Below are positions 1 through 9,925 of a stretch of 64,000 nt of DNA, piece after piece. The stretch spans positions 9,586,102 through 9,650,101 of the forward strand of contig NC_052112.1 in NCBI RefSeq assembly GCF_012273895.1, in the 5' to 3' direction. The stretch's first letter is position 1. The number at the start of each line of letters is the position of its first letter. The position numbers and the translations under genes are program-made. The notes under the pieces are model-generated. The model was not told the DNA's origin. It did not search any database and saw only the letters and a program-made list of their open reading frames with translations. Source of the DNA: Zerene cesonia (Eukaryota; Arthropoda; Insecta; Lepidoptera; Pieridae).

Positions 1-1553
1 TTCAACTGCTTTTGAAAGATAAAAGGTTTCTTGTTGCACCTTTTCGGATGGAGTAATTCAATGCTAATTCAAAAATGACTATTTAGAAGCTTAATTAATA
101 TGAAGTTGTGCTCGTTTTTGTCATTGTCTTTCTTTTACGTCATTATTGAGGGATTTTATGATAGGACTTTTGAGTCTGAAAATAGCTAGGATACTAGGGA
201 GTTACGAAGGCCATTTTTATTGTGGTAAAACATCTCATTTCCATCCATTAAGATGCACATTGGAATCACTCCGAAATTTTTAATTCCTATGGACTAGTAT
301 ACAAAACTTGTTTCGTTATTTTCATTGAACGCGAAGTTGCGAGTAAAAGCTTACTATCTTATGCATGAATTAATGTTTGAGAATTTCAAGTGATATTTTG
401 TAGATTTGATTTGTAGCAGCTGAATAACCTAGAATGGGTAATCAGTATTGTATATCAACGCTTTAAGTTTACATGCGAAAATTCGTTATAGTAAGATATG
501 ACAGCGTTTTGTATTAATCAAAGCTTTTTACTATTTAAATAACAACAAACCAAAATAGTCCTAATTTCAGAATACAATGTAAACCTCGCTTACTCAAAAC
601 CTTTCTCCAATGATTGAAGGAGATGTAATTTGATACCGTATTTTTACAATTCAAAGTTAAAATGAGTAAGGGTTTTCTGACTTATTGAGGAATCTCCTTT
701 ATCTCGAACTTACTAAATCAAATAACATTAAAGGCACTTTTGTCTTGGGTCAAAATTTAGATCTTTCTTAATTATGACTTCCGAGAGTTAAATCCTGAGA
801 AATTCATTCAAAGTAAATCAAACCTTTCATTTACTCGTCAATTAATTTCCAAGAAGTTATTTCTCAATATTCATCTGAAGCTATAAAGTCGTATTATAAT
901 AGTATTTCCTGTGTGTATTATTTATTTTAAATATGGAATATACTTACCAGTTGCACAAAGGAATCCGATGTAACGAAAATTTCTAAATGCAGCATCAGCT
1001 TACATAAAAAATAAAGGAAAAAAGAAATGCTCAGACTCTTGAAATTTTATTATAAAAATGTAAACATCTCTCAATCGGTGCTACTACTATGCCTGCAAAA
1101 AAATTAAGTTATATGGCATATGCATTCAAAGAAAATTTTAATATTCATTTTCTCCTAACTCTATACATGTTTCACGATAATCACCCGTTTACTCTTCCCC
1201 ATTAGACCCATTATCCTATATCACCTGCAAGAATGTATCGGAAACCTTTAAAATACATCCATACAATTGAACGAATTCCGAAAGGAGCGGAAACTAATAT
1301 ATGTCACTGAAAAAGGTTCGCTATTGTAGAGAGATTTCATTAGTGCCTCCTCTCGCATCCATCCGATTGTATTTTTAACAGCAACCTTCGAAGCTGGATT
1401 TCATTAATCAGTGAGTGAAATAGTGGAGACTATTCTTTAAAGCTTACTTGTGGGAAAAGAGTGAACCTTACGAGATATATTGTTCAGTTTTACTGATGAT
1501 AATCTAGAAATCCTATTAGGAAGTAGGATACTTCCTACTTCCTACTAGTCCTA
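1..1553. other. Unique AT-rich DNA, no gene seen
   Basis: No open frame or splice-bounded exon that I can support. The only structure noticed is a stretch at about 160-225 that resembles 54210-54275 at roughly 80% over about 37 bases, suggesting a dispersed repeat of unknown type. A short TCCTA-rich tract at 1511-1553 leads into the following Helitron-like element. Confidence 0.6.
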
Positions 1554-1765
1554 TCCTACTAATATTATAAATGCAAAAGTTTGTAAGGATGTGTGTGTGT
1601 TTGTTGCTCTTTCACGCAAAAACTACTGAACCGATTGCAATGAAATTGAATGAAATGAAAATGGTATGTAGATAGCTGGACAACTGCAATAACATATAGG
1701 TAACTTTATCCCGATATTCCTACGGAATACGGACTTACGCCGGTAAAACCGCAGGGAACAACTAG
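1554..1765 (+). mobile_element. Non-autonomous Helitron-like element, family A (copy A1)
   Basis: Starts TCCTACTAATATTATAAATG and ends in CTAG. The internal motifs shared by all family A copies are present: a GTGTGTGTTTGTTGCTCTTT tract, CACGCAAAAACTACTGAACC, and a GC-rich 3' part resembling CGGGTGAAACCGCGGGGCGC that can form a short hairpin. It is flanked by A on the left and T on the right, the usual Helitron AT target. It encodes nothing. A 4-base insertion-like duplication (GAATGAAATGAAA) marks it as diverged. Confidence 0.85.
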
Positions 1766-2679
1766 TGTCTCAATAAGAGGGTCCAGGTGCTGACAAGATA
1801 AAGGCTCGTAATAAGTTTGACATTGATATCTGTCTGTCTGGACGTCTTAGCTCTTAAACGAATGACCAATGCGGCAGTATCGTTGGTAGTTCTTAGCTAT
1901 AATGAAAATCGGTCTAAAATGGCGACCACAAAATGTAGGATTAAATACGTTTTCACAACTCTTACTTAATGTATTAATAGATATCATTATTTAATGTGCG
2001 ACAAAAAATAACGTAGGAAAAGGTGTACAATGCATTAAAGAAATAACAAGAGATTACGATTTCTGTCAGGCAACACTAATAATAAAAGGAAATGATTATG
2101 TCTAAATAATTTCATAATTTAAAATATTATATAAAAAATTGTTAAATGGTAAATTACTGTTAATGTCTAGATTTACATCGAATTTGTTCAAAACGATAAA
2201 AGTTATCATTTATCGCGAATTCCGTTAGACAAGCAATAAACTCAAGCTTTAAGTGATAAAGGGAGACTTAAAGCCTCCCTTATTATACCGTATACCTCTT
2301 TTATAGGTGAGAATATTGTATAATTGATTATTTTATTATGCAACAAGATATTTTAATAAGGTAGCACCGTGAGAGAATTTATTACTATCACGTCTTTTAT
2401 TAATATAATCGAACCTTTGACAGCGTTTTAAATTCCATACAAGTGTATAAGACTGTTGATGTTTTCATTTTTGTAATTCTCTTCTTTGACAAAAATGCCT
2501 TTTTTCTTTTTTCTTCTTTTTATGAATGTTTGTGTTTAGATACAGCGTGTTAAATGAATGATCGCTGTTTGTACTTAAATAAAACCCTCTGAATTGTTAT
2601 CTGCTAGATTTGATCTATGTTAGAATGAGGTGAGGTCGTAAGAGCGGGGTGTGAAGTTTCATGTACACGAAATTTTGTT
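1766..2679. other. Unique AT-rich DNA, no gene seen
   Basis: Nothing recognised. A short stem of 7 bp (AAGGGAG against CTCCCTT) occurs near 2259-2281 but is too small to support an RNA gene. Confidence 0.6.
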
Positions 2680-2880
2680 ACTGTGGTGGTGACCTGACCA
2701 GAAAGGTCGGGGTTCGATCGGATTGTTAGAAACAATTTTATTTTTCGTTTTATTTGTACATTATACACTTCCCCACTCGTCGAAACGGACAAGGAGGAGC
2801 ACCTGGCCAGCGTGGATGATTATAGAGGAGTGTCCCTGAGGAGTGTCCCAGATATATTCCTTACAGGAGTGTGCAAATAT
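2680..2880 (+). repeat. Degenerate tRNA-headed SINE, family D
   Basis: A possible B box (GGGGTTCGATC near 2708) is followed about 85 bases later by GGCCAGCGTGGATGATTATA and GAGTGTCCC, the same order as in the intact family D copy at 54373-54674. The A box region (GTGGTGGTGACC) is only partly conserved. Divergence is high, so this is a tentative assignment; it could be chance similarity over short blocks. Confidence 0.4.
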
Positions 2881-4536
2881 ATATTGGCTGTTGGTGGTGT
2901 TTTTTGAAATAATCCGGATAACAATAAACAATATGTAGCAACATATAGTCAACCTTTAGACACAAGTCTAATTAAATTGCTTATATAAATCAAAGTTGTA
3001 CAAAAACGCTGATTCATCTGTGTGTTTGCTAACTCAGTCACGTTTTCCAAGAACCCTACAGGAACAAAAGAATGATAAACTTTAAACGCGGTCTCGTTTG
3101 TTGTTCTTATATTTTTTTTTCTCGACCAGTTTGGCCCAGTTGATAGCTGTAGATCTGGAATATAGAAGGTATACTTTAAAGTTTCTTAAAATAATATATT
3201 ATCTAGATATATTTTTAAACATTATCAAAAAAGGATGTTCACACATTTCGTTCGCTTAACCAGACGGTTAACATGATGGCGAATTTTAATTTTATTTATC
3301 ATCGTATGGGTACCTCGTTTGTATGTATTCTTGTTCAATTCTACAGTAAGCATATCCTTATCGAATTTTCAAACATGTGAATAATAAATGAAAGAAACAG
3401 AGTCGCAAATAAATTGACTTTTATGGCCAGAGCTGATGGCAAGCCGGACCACAAGTTTATGATGCTATAAACTAACAAATCTACCAATAGAAAAGGTACA
3501 TATGTATATAATGTTATCGTTCTTTGAGTGCTTCCTTAACAAGTTATAACTTTACGCATATTTTAACGAATCAATTTTAGTATTTGTATTATGTACAAAC
3601 TAAGGGATAAAATGTATGAAGACTCCTACTAAAACGGTAAACTGTACAATTCACACGAAATCGTTTCATTTTTTTAGGTTATAATGTACATATATTCACA
3701 TCCATATTCAAAAACTTGCGTTGTATACTGGTAGAACTTATCTTAGAGCTAATACAGGTTTCATACAACCACAACACAACACACACGCGCTTACATACAC
3801 AAACACACCCATTCACACATTCACAGACATACTCTATCGGCTTAAATTTAAACTTAAATTTAGATTTAAACTAAACCATATGTTTCATCGGCCTAAAATG
3901 TAAATGTTTTTTTTTTTCTTATTTCTATTAATATGTCAGAGTAGTACCTCGCCTTGCGGCGGTGTTCTATAAATAAATAATCCAGTTCTGATGAAAGAGT
4001 AACATTTATTCCTCTATCCTCACAAACTTTCATGTTCCAAAATACAAGGATTATAATACTATATACATCACTTTCCATTTATAATGAGCAGTGCGAAAAA
4101 CTTCCCTGTGACGTCACAGTCATGTATGACATTTGTCAGAACAAAGGAAGCAATTACTCAAACGGATCTCGCATTTACCATCGCATCTACATAATATTTT
4201 ATTGTACATCACTTTACATTTCTCATACGAATCCCCTCAAATGAACCTCAAAACTTTGAAAATTAAATTCTCCACAGTATGATATGTGCTGCGCAATATA
4301 TTCTCAATTCTCAGGAACATAAGAATTAATTTGTCTTGCACGAAACGCCTTATTATTTATGTCGTAATGAGTAAGGCGTTTCAGGTCTTATTTTGCCGTC
4401 GTGCGAAGGCTGTTGTGCAAGGGAAGAGCGAGTTAATATACAAATTTTAATTACAGTTTCGTATCTTTAAATTTTATAGCATAAACCTTTTCTGATTGCC
4501 TAGTATCAGCATAAGCGTTCCATTATTATCATTATA
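2881..4536. other. Unique AT-rich DNA, no gene seen
   Basis: No gene or classified repeat. A C/A-rich stretch at about 3765-3825 is built of ACAC and CACATTC units and looks like simple-sequence DNA. Short frames here lack any protein family signature. Confidence 0.6.
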
Positions 4537-4725
4537 CTAGCTGCGCCCCGCGGTTTCACCCGCGTAATTCCGTGTCCCGTAAAAATATCAGGATAAAAAG
4601 TTACCTATATGTTATTCCAGTTGTCAAGCAATCTACGTATCAAATTTCAATCGGCAATCGGTTCAGTTTCAGGTTAGTTGCGTGAAAGAGCAACAAACAC
4701 ACACACATCCTTACAAACTTACAGA
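4537..4725 (-). mobile_element. Helitron-like element, family A (A2), 5' end lost
   Basis: Begins on this strand with CTAGCTGCGCCCCGCGGTTT, the reverse complement of the family A 3' terminus, and runs through the GTTATTCCAG, CAATCGGTTCAG and CGTGAAAGAGCAACAAACAC blocks. It breaks off after TTACAAACTT: the terminal TTTATAATATTAGTAGGA is missing, so the 5' end has been deleted. Confidence 0.8.
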
Positions 4726-4789
4726 TTTCACATGACGTCAAAACGTTGGTTTCCTTCATGGATAATGCGCACATTATCTGAAAAATCAT

Positions 4790-4862
4790 ATCCTGTCCAC
4801 GATCACTGATCTTGAGCCCCCAACCTTTCGATTAAGTGCGACATGCTAACCACAAAACCAAC
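4790..4862 (-). repeat. tRNA-like SINE head (degenerate)
   Basis: Read on the minus strand this gives GTGGTTAGCATGTCGCACTT followed by AAGGTTGGGGGCTCAAGATC, an arrangement resembling an A box and a B box of a tRNA-derived SINE. The B box is imperfect and no 3' SINE body was identified. It may be a remnant of a tRNA-headed SINE distinct from families D and E. Confidence 0.4.
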
Positions 4863-4909
4863 CAAGTGCAGCAGCAAATTTACAAGAGAAATAATCTTAC
4901 TTTCAAGCG

Positions 4910-4984
4910 AAAACATTAATTTGAAATAGATTTACGATGTAAATATAATATTTATAATATAAATCCATTCCAAATTAATGTTTT
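4910..4984. repeat. Imperfect hairpin with 25-bp stem
   Basis: Arms 4910-4934 and 4960-4984 are reverse complements with two mismatches; the outer 14 bp (AAAACATTAATTTG against CAAATTAATGTTTT) are perfect. The 25-base loop contains a further small TAAATAT/ATTTATA pairing. Size is in the pre-miRNA range, but the very high A+T content makes a foldback relic at least as likely. Confidence 0.5.
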
Positions 4985-5382
4985 TGCATTAATATTTGAT
5001 GTTAAATGTTGGTAGATACTTAATATAAAATAAATACATCACATATTTATGTTTAATTACATGAAACTCAGCATAAGTACTTGATACTACGATGTTTTTC
5101 CCTGTGCTAAATGGTTGTCAGCGGTTATATCGTTAAAATATATTTAAAAACTGTAAATTTCAGCGCATGTATGACAAAATCTAAACAAGGTAACACGTAA
5201 CAGTTCTTTTGCAGTACGATCCGTTTGTACGATGTCGGTCAGATATGTCGGAAAGGAACGTTTCAAATAATGGATTTTCTATTTGTTATTAAACAATGTA
5301 GAACGTTTATTTCACCAGTTTTTCATGGGATAAAGTTATGTGTCTTTATTTGTTTATATTGACTTTTTTTAAGATATAGAAT

Positions 5383-5405
5383 GATCATTTATTTAATAAA
5401 TGATC
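5383..5405. repeat. Perfect 11-bp inverted repeat
   Basis: GATCATTTATT, one central T, AATAAATGATC. No associated element could be defined; the function, if any, is unknown. Confidence 0.6.
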
Positions 5406-5567
5406 AACTGAAGAGATATCTATTTATGAAAGATATATTCATCAACCATATTTATTGACACGGAAATATTGTCTAAAATAAATAACTGATTACTTATAAA
5501 TTGCCATACCAAGTCCAGTTTCCCCTTGCTCTAATCTTACAAATGAATACCATCATTCAATACACAA

Positions 5568-5766
5568 CCTACTAATATTGTAAATGCGAAAGTCTGTAAG
5601 GATGTGTGTGTGTTTGTTGCTCTTTCACGCAAAAACCACTGAACCGATTGCAAGGAAATCTGGTACGTAGACAGCTGGACAACTCGAGTAACATATAGGC
5701 AACTTTTTATCCCGATATTCCTACGGGATACGGATTTACGCGGGTGTAACCGCGGGGTGCAGCTAG
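5568..5766 (+). mobile_element. Helitron-like element, family A (A3)
   Basis: Begins CCTACTAATATTGTAAATGC and ends GGGGTGCAGCTAG followed by T. All family A internal blocks are present, in the same order as the copies at 13100-13297 and 58447-58648. It is nearly full length; the first T of the terminus is changed to A. Confidence 0.85.
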
Positions 5767-7916
5767 TATTAAGATAAGTTCTAAGCTATAACAGAGCAGC
5801 GATATTTCAGTCGTGTAACCCGGCCCCTAACGTTAATATAGTGCACGTTAACGCAAAGGCACGTATGTTCTCTTCACGAAACGAGCGCTTATGTAAAACT
5901 CTAGCGTTGAAATAAAACCGCTTTAGAATTATGCTTTACACGTACCTATGTAGTGGAGTATCCTTCCTATTTACTAGAATGTGTTTTATTCAAGTAGCGT
6001 GCTGTTGCATTTACATTTAAATGATTCTAGTTTATTTCTCGTGTGGAACAATGTTAATTTTGCGAGTGTCGTTTTGACGCTGCGTTATCGTAAGGTACGT
6101 TATGAGTTGATGTCATATGAGTTTCTTTTTGTAAGGACCTACTTAGAAAGTTCTGGTTCAACGGCCTTTATTATACGTTTTTCATTAAAATATACAGTTT
6201 TTTTTAATATCACTACGGTTTAAGTATATAAACTAGCATACCCACGCGTTGTAGTGACTGAGTAATAATTAAAAATGTAAAGATTTTAAATTATTGGGAT
6301 AATTAATCGAAATAAAAACTGTCCTATATCTTAAGTCGGTCCAAATTACACGTAAAATGCCAAATTTCATCAAAATCGATTGAGTTGGTGAAGAGTTTAT
6401 TAGGAACATACATCATGGCACTGGATTTTTATATATACCAATATGCTATTATTTTTATTTCCGTGAACTCTGTATAGTGAAGATAATTTAGTTGATTTCA
6501 GCAGTAAAGCATGTTTCATAAACTATATTAATCATTTACAGAGTGATTGCTATGCAATAAATATGTGATAAAGTATAAAAATAAGTCACTTGTCGCTGTC
6601 TGTGGGTTGCTAGTTGAGTCTCAGACAATGATTTTCTGTAGTAGGTACGTGAAAAGCATAACTTCCAAATTATAACACCCGTTAAAAAGCAATAAACATC
6701 TTGATATTCATACCGAAATTGAACCAGAGAATGAAATATTATATCGTGTAACAAATAAATATCCTAAGACACTTTCAACTTGCAAATAAAATAATTTATC
6801 AACGCCTTCAGACAAATACAGAATATTTCTTCTTATCACAAAGTTCATCAAGGATTTTTCCCATCCATCTGCATTTAACCAACACATCCATACCCAGGAC
6901 GGTTAAATCGTATGCAGTAATAAAACAATTATTTACAGTACCAATGCAAACTGCTATACTAAATACCACCCGTCCTCCGTTTCACAATTGCTAAACAAAC
7001 ATTGTGAGTGGGCTTTAATTAATTACTATACAAACACATATATCACAGTTGTAACATAAATTACATAAGATGGTTTCTTGGTTTATCCTGTTTGAATATG
7101 TCAAGCAAGCGTTTGGTATTTTGAAGGAATGTAACGTATTTTAAAAGATTAAATAATTGATTGTTTTTTTGTGTGTGGAACCAGGGTTTTTATTGATTAT
7201 TGTGTAATTTTAGCATCGTTTATCACAGACGATTTCTGGTGTGAAGACTGAGCAATGGCTTTGATGTTCAAATAATCCGCAAGTCGCAGAAGAAAAGTTT
7301 GCAGAAGTAAATTCACACAAGCCGAAACAATTATTTAGAAACTGGTCAATGAGACCAATTATTTGTGATTACTTAGAAACGTAATATACAGGTCCACATC
7401 TAATGAGAGCCACCTCGCACCCATTCCTCACTGCCTCTCGCTGTCCGGTAAGGACAGGTGGTCCACGGGTGATCCACATTATAACCAATAAACGTTTGCA
7501 AACGGATTTACAAAGGGATTGACTATTTATATGGAAAGGAATAGAAAAAATATTGAACAGAGGAATAAAGAGAAAAACTGAGAGTATGGAAAACGATACA
7601 GGCTTCCGTGTTTGCAAAGCGCAGCATACGAGCAATTAAACATTTTTAACCTTTTGTGTAGGTATATTTTAAAGAAAAAAAAAAATTATGGTTCAGATAA
7701 AACCGTAGTATTTGAACGCGATTTTTCACTTGAGAAATAATAATTTATCATGGCACAATTAACCTTAATGCAGTATCTTAGCAAGATTGCCAGTATTTTA
7801 AATTTATTTACCACTATCACTACGAAGGATTCTATGGAAGTTATACATAATTTATTTAATACTGAGAACGTTCCAGTTTAACGATGGGAAAGAAAAATGT
7901 GTGTTTTATTATCAAT
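5767..7916. other. Mostly unique DNA; one small repeat fragment
   Basis: A fragment at about 6375-6400 (CAAATTTCATCAAAATCGAT) matches the central motif of several lepidopteran Helitrons but lacks ends. A block at 7385-7490 is more GC-rich than its surroundings and unclassified. No gene is supported. Confidence 0.5.
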
Positions 7917-8495
7917 TAGCTTTTGCCCGCGGCTTCGCTTTGAATTCATGAATGTATGTGGTAGTCCAGCACGCTTCGGTACGAATTGGGCCAGCTCGCA
8001 CCGGGGAAGTACCACACCCCCACAGAAGACCGGCGTGAAATAGCATTCTGCTGTGTTTCGTTCGGTGAGTGGGGGAGCCGGAGGCCCATATCCTTTTCCT
8101 TACCCTTCCCAGTCCTTTCCTTTATTCCTATCGCCAATCCTTTCTTAATCCCTTCCCGAAAAGTCGGCAATCCATTTGTGGCAAAAGAGGCGTAAGGTCT
8201 GCAATGGACCTTATGCCTCTCCAAATGTTCATGGGCGGTGGTAGCGCTCACCATCAGGCGTCCCACCAGCTCCATTGCCGACTGTATCATAAAAAAAAAT
8301 AAAAAAAATCGGAGTAGTTTTATAGATGTTATTATACTTATAGACCCTCCTCTTGAATCATCTGTATCTATTAAAAAAAACTCCATCAAAAAAGAAAGAA
8401 ACTCTATCAAAATCTGTTGCGTAGCTTTAAAGATTTAAGCATACATTGGGACATAGGGACAGATAAGTGACTTTGTTTTATACAGTGTATAGTGA
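7917..8495 (-). mobile_element. Helitron-like element, family B (B1), split by a SINE
   Basis: The 7917-7940 piece (TAGCTTTTGCCCGCGGCTTC) and the 8309-8495 piece (CGGAGTAGTTTTATAGATG through GGGACATAGGGACAGA to TACAGTGTATAGTGA) together reproduce the layout of the uninterrupted family B copies at 56458-56620 and 59198-59394. The intervening sequence is SINE E1. The SINE is therefore younger than this copy of B. Confidence 0.75.
7945..8308 (+). mobile_element. SINE-like element, family E (E1), full length
   Basis: The head contains GGTACGAATTGGGCCAGCTC and GCACCGGGGAAGTACCACAC; the pyrimidine-rich middle is CCTTTTCCTTACCCTTCCCA; the 3' part has TTCATGGGCGGTGGTAGCGC then CACCATCAGGCG and a poly-A tail. 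The head is not an obvious tRNA. Copies E2 (24992-25263) and E3 (62848-63024) share the head, while E4 and E5 keep only the body. The longest frame across it on the minus strand is a by-product of the repeat and not a gene. Confidence 0.75.
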
Positions 8496-8539
8496 CGTAA
8501 CAGTTGAAGCAAATTTGTCAGGACTTCGGTGGCTAATAT

Positions 8540-8605
8540 TTACATTGTCAACCGATTTCAAAAAAGGAAAGAAGACAACAACAAAAATATCGAAGATATC
8601 AACAA
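8540..8605 (+). repeat. Dispersed repeat fragment with ACCGATTTCAAAAAAGGA
   Basis: Resembles the 'accgacttcaaaaaagga' motif common in lepidopteran repeats. Related pieces occur at 41693-41815, 47053-47108 (minus), 56249-56440 and 62385-62445 (minus). The parent element is not identified. Confidence 0.45.
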
Positions 8606-8703
8606 ATAGAGTAGGAGGTCATCATGTCGACTATATTTTTTTGGTTCAGTTACCTCCGAATTTTCGACTAGGTGAACAATCTATTTTGATAATTTATTTT
8701 TTA

Positions 8704-8892
8704 CTAGATGCGCCCCGCGGTTTGACCCGCGTAATATCGTCCGGTAGGAATATCGGGAAAAAAGTTGCCTATGTGTTATTCCAGTTGTCAAGCTGTCTAA
8801 GTACCAAATTTCATCGCAATCGGTTCAGTAGTTTTTGCGTGAAAGAGCAACAAACACACACATCCTTACAAACTTTCCCATTTATAATTTTA
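8704..8892 (-). mobile_element. Helitron-like element, family A (A4)
   Basis: Starts CTAGATGCGCCCCGCGGTTT and continues through GTTATTCCAGTTGTCAAGC, CGCAATCGGTTCAGTAG and CGTGAAAGAGCAACAAACAC to TTTATAATTTTA. Its 5' terminus runs straight into the CTAG end of A5, so the two copies lie head to tail. Confidence 0.8.
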
Positions 8893-9101
8893 CTAGCAAC
8901 GCCCCGCGGTTTCAACTGCGTAAGTCCGTATCCCATAGGAATATCGGGATGAAATGTTGCCTATATGTTATTCCAGTTGTTCAGCTATCTACGTGCCAAA
9001 TTTCATTGCAATCGGTTCAGTAGGTTTTGCGTGAAAGAGCAAGAAACGCACATACATCCTTACAAACCATTGCATTTATAATATTAGTAGGAATAGTAGG
9101 A
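8893..9101 (-). mobile_element. Helitron-like element, family A (A5)
   Basis: Starts CTAGCAACGCCCCGCGGTTT directly after A4 and ends TTTATAATATTAGTAGGA followed by a partial repeat of the terminus (ATAGTAGGA) and then T. The terminal pentamer is expanded further downstream (see 9102-9150). Confidence 0.8.
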
Positions 9102-9150
9102 TTATAATATTATAATTATAATATTAAAGTAGGATGGTAGGATAGGATTT
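9102..9150. repeat. TAGGA/ATAAT simple-sequence tract at a Helitron end
   Basis: Contains ATTATAATATTATAATTATAA followed by AGTAGGATGGTAGGATAGGA, degenerate iterations of the terminal TCCTA pentamer of family A read from the other strand. Confidence 0.6.
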
Positions 9151-9729
9151 AAAAGTGCCGTGTGTGTCCTGTGTGGTCCTCTTTAAAATTGATCTAGTAC
9201 TTACAATTTGAAGATGGTTTCGTTGCTTTACTATCAACATTAGTCATTATTATGCTTAATGTTGATAGATGTTATAATATTTAAAATAAGATTTAATAGA
9301 ATTTTGGTAGTTAGTCTTGGAACGTCAATGCGTACATACAAAGCCTAATTTATATATTTTATTTATAGTTATATTGTCGTCTCCACTTAGTATAATATAC
9401 ATGTAGCAGAAAGAATCTGACACTAGTGATAGTTCTATAATATAATATACGGGGAAAAATATGTCCCCGGCGGCCTCAAAATATTTTCCTTTATGATATG
9501 GGTTTGTATTTCAATACCTTGAATATTCATAGCAATGTCAATATAAAGTATTTGTACGCTTTTCCGGGGTCGAGGACGGGTTTCGCAAATTTTTTTATAT
9601 GTCTATCTATATATATATCTATATGTTACGAAACTCATAAACGGTCAAAATTCATTTTGATTGAAAATTTGTAAAAATTGGCTATGCCTTTAGATAGAAC
9701 ACTTTTGACTGGTTTTTATTTTAGTATTT

Positions 9730-9925
9730 TCTTGTGTTTGATTTTACGCGAGTCTTTTACATTTAGAAATTAAAGACTTTTTAACAGATTTTATACGCAA
9801 TTCATGACACGTAACATCTTAGTCTCCCCGTGACCACGCTCGCTGTAAAATGTTCGAAACGTTTGATTAATCATATAATGAATAAATCGCGTTTATAATC
9901 CGTTAAAAGTCTTTAATTTCTAATT
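9730..9925. mobile_element. Foldback (MITE-like) element, family I
   Basis: Arms 9763-9797 and 9889-9922 are imperfect reverse complements centred on TAGAAATTAAAGACTTTTTA and its complement. The middle carries CGTAACATCTTAGTCTCCCC then GTGACCACGCTCGCTGTAAA and ATGTTCGAAAC. Related copies or parts lie at 14670-14801, 56725-56802 and 63155-63330, so it is a dispersed family. No protein is encoded. Confidence 0.7.

Noticed and set aside
7946..8410. A 154-codon open frame on the minus strand
   Set aside because: It lies across SINE E1 and part of Helitron B1; the same sequence recurs in other E copies with stops and indels, so it is not a gene.
8467..8952. A 161-codon open frame on the plus strand
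   Set aside because: It starts in unique DNA at a non-ATG codon and runs through Helitron copies A4 and A5 in antisense; no protein motif.
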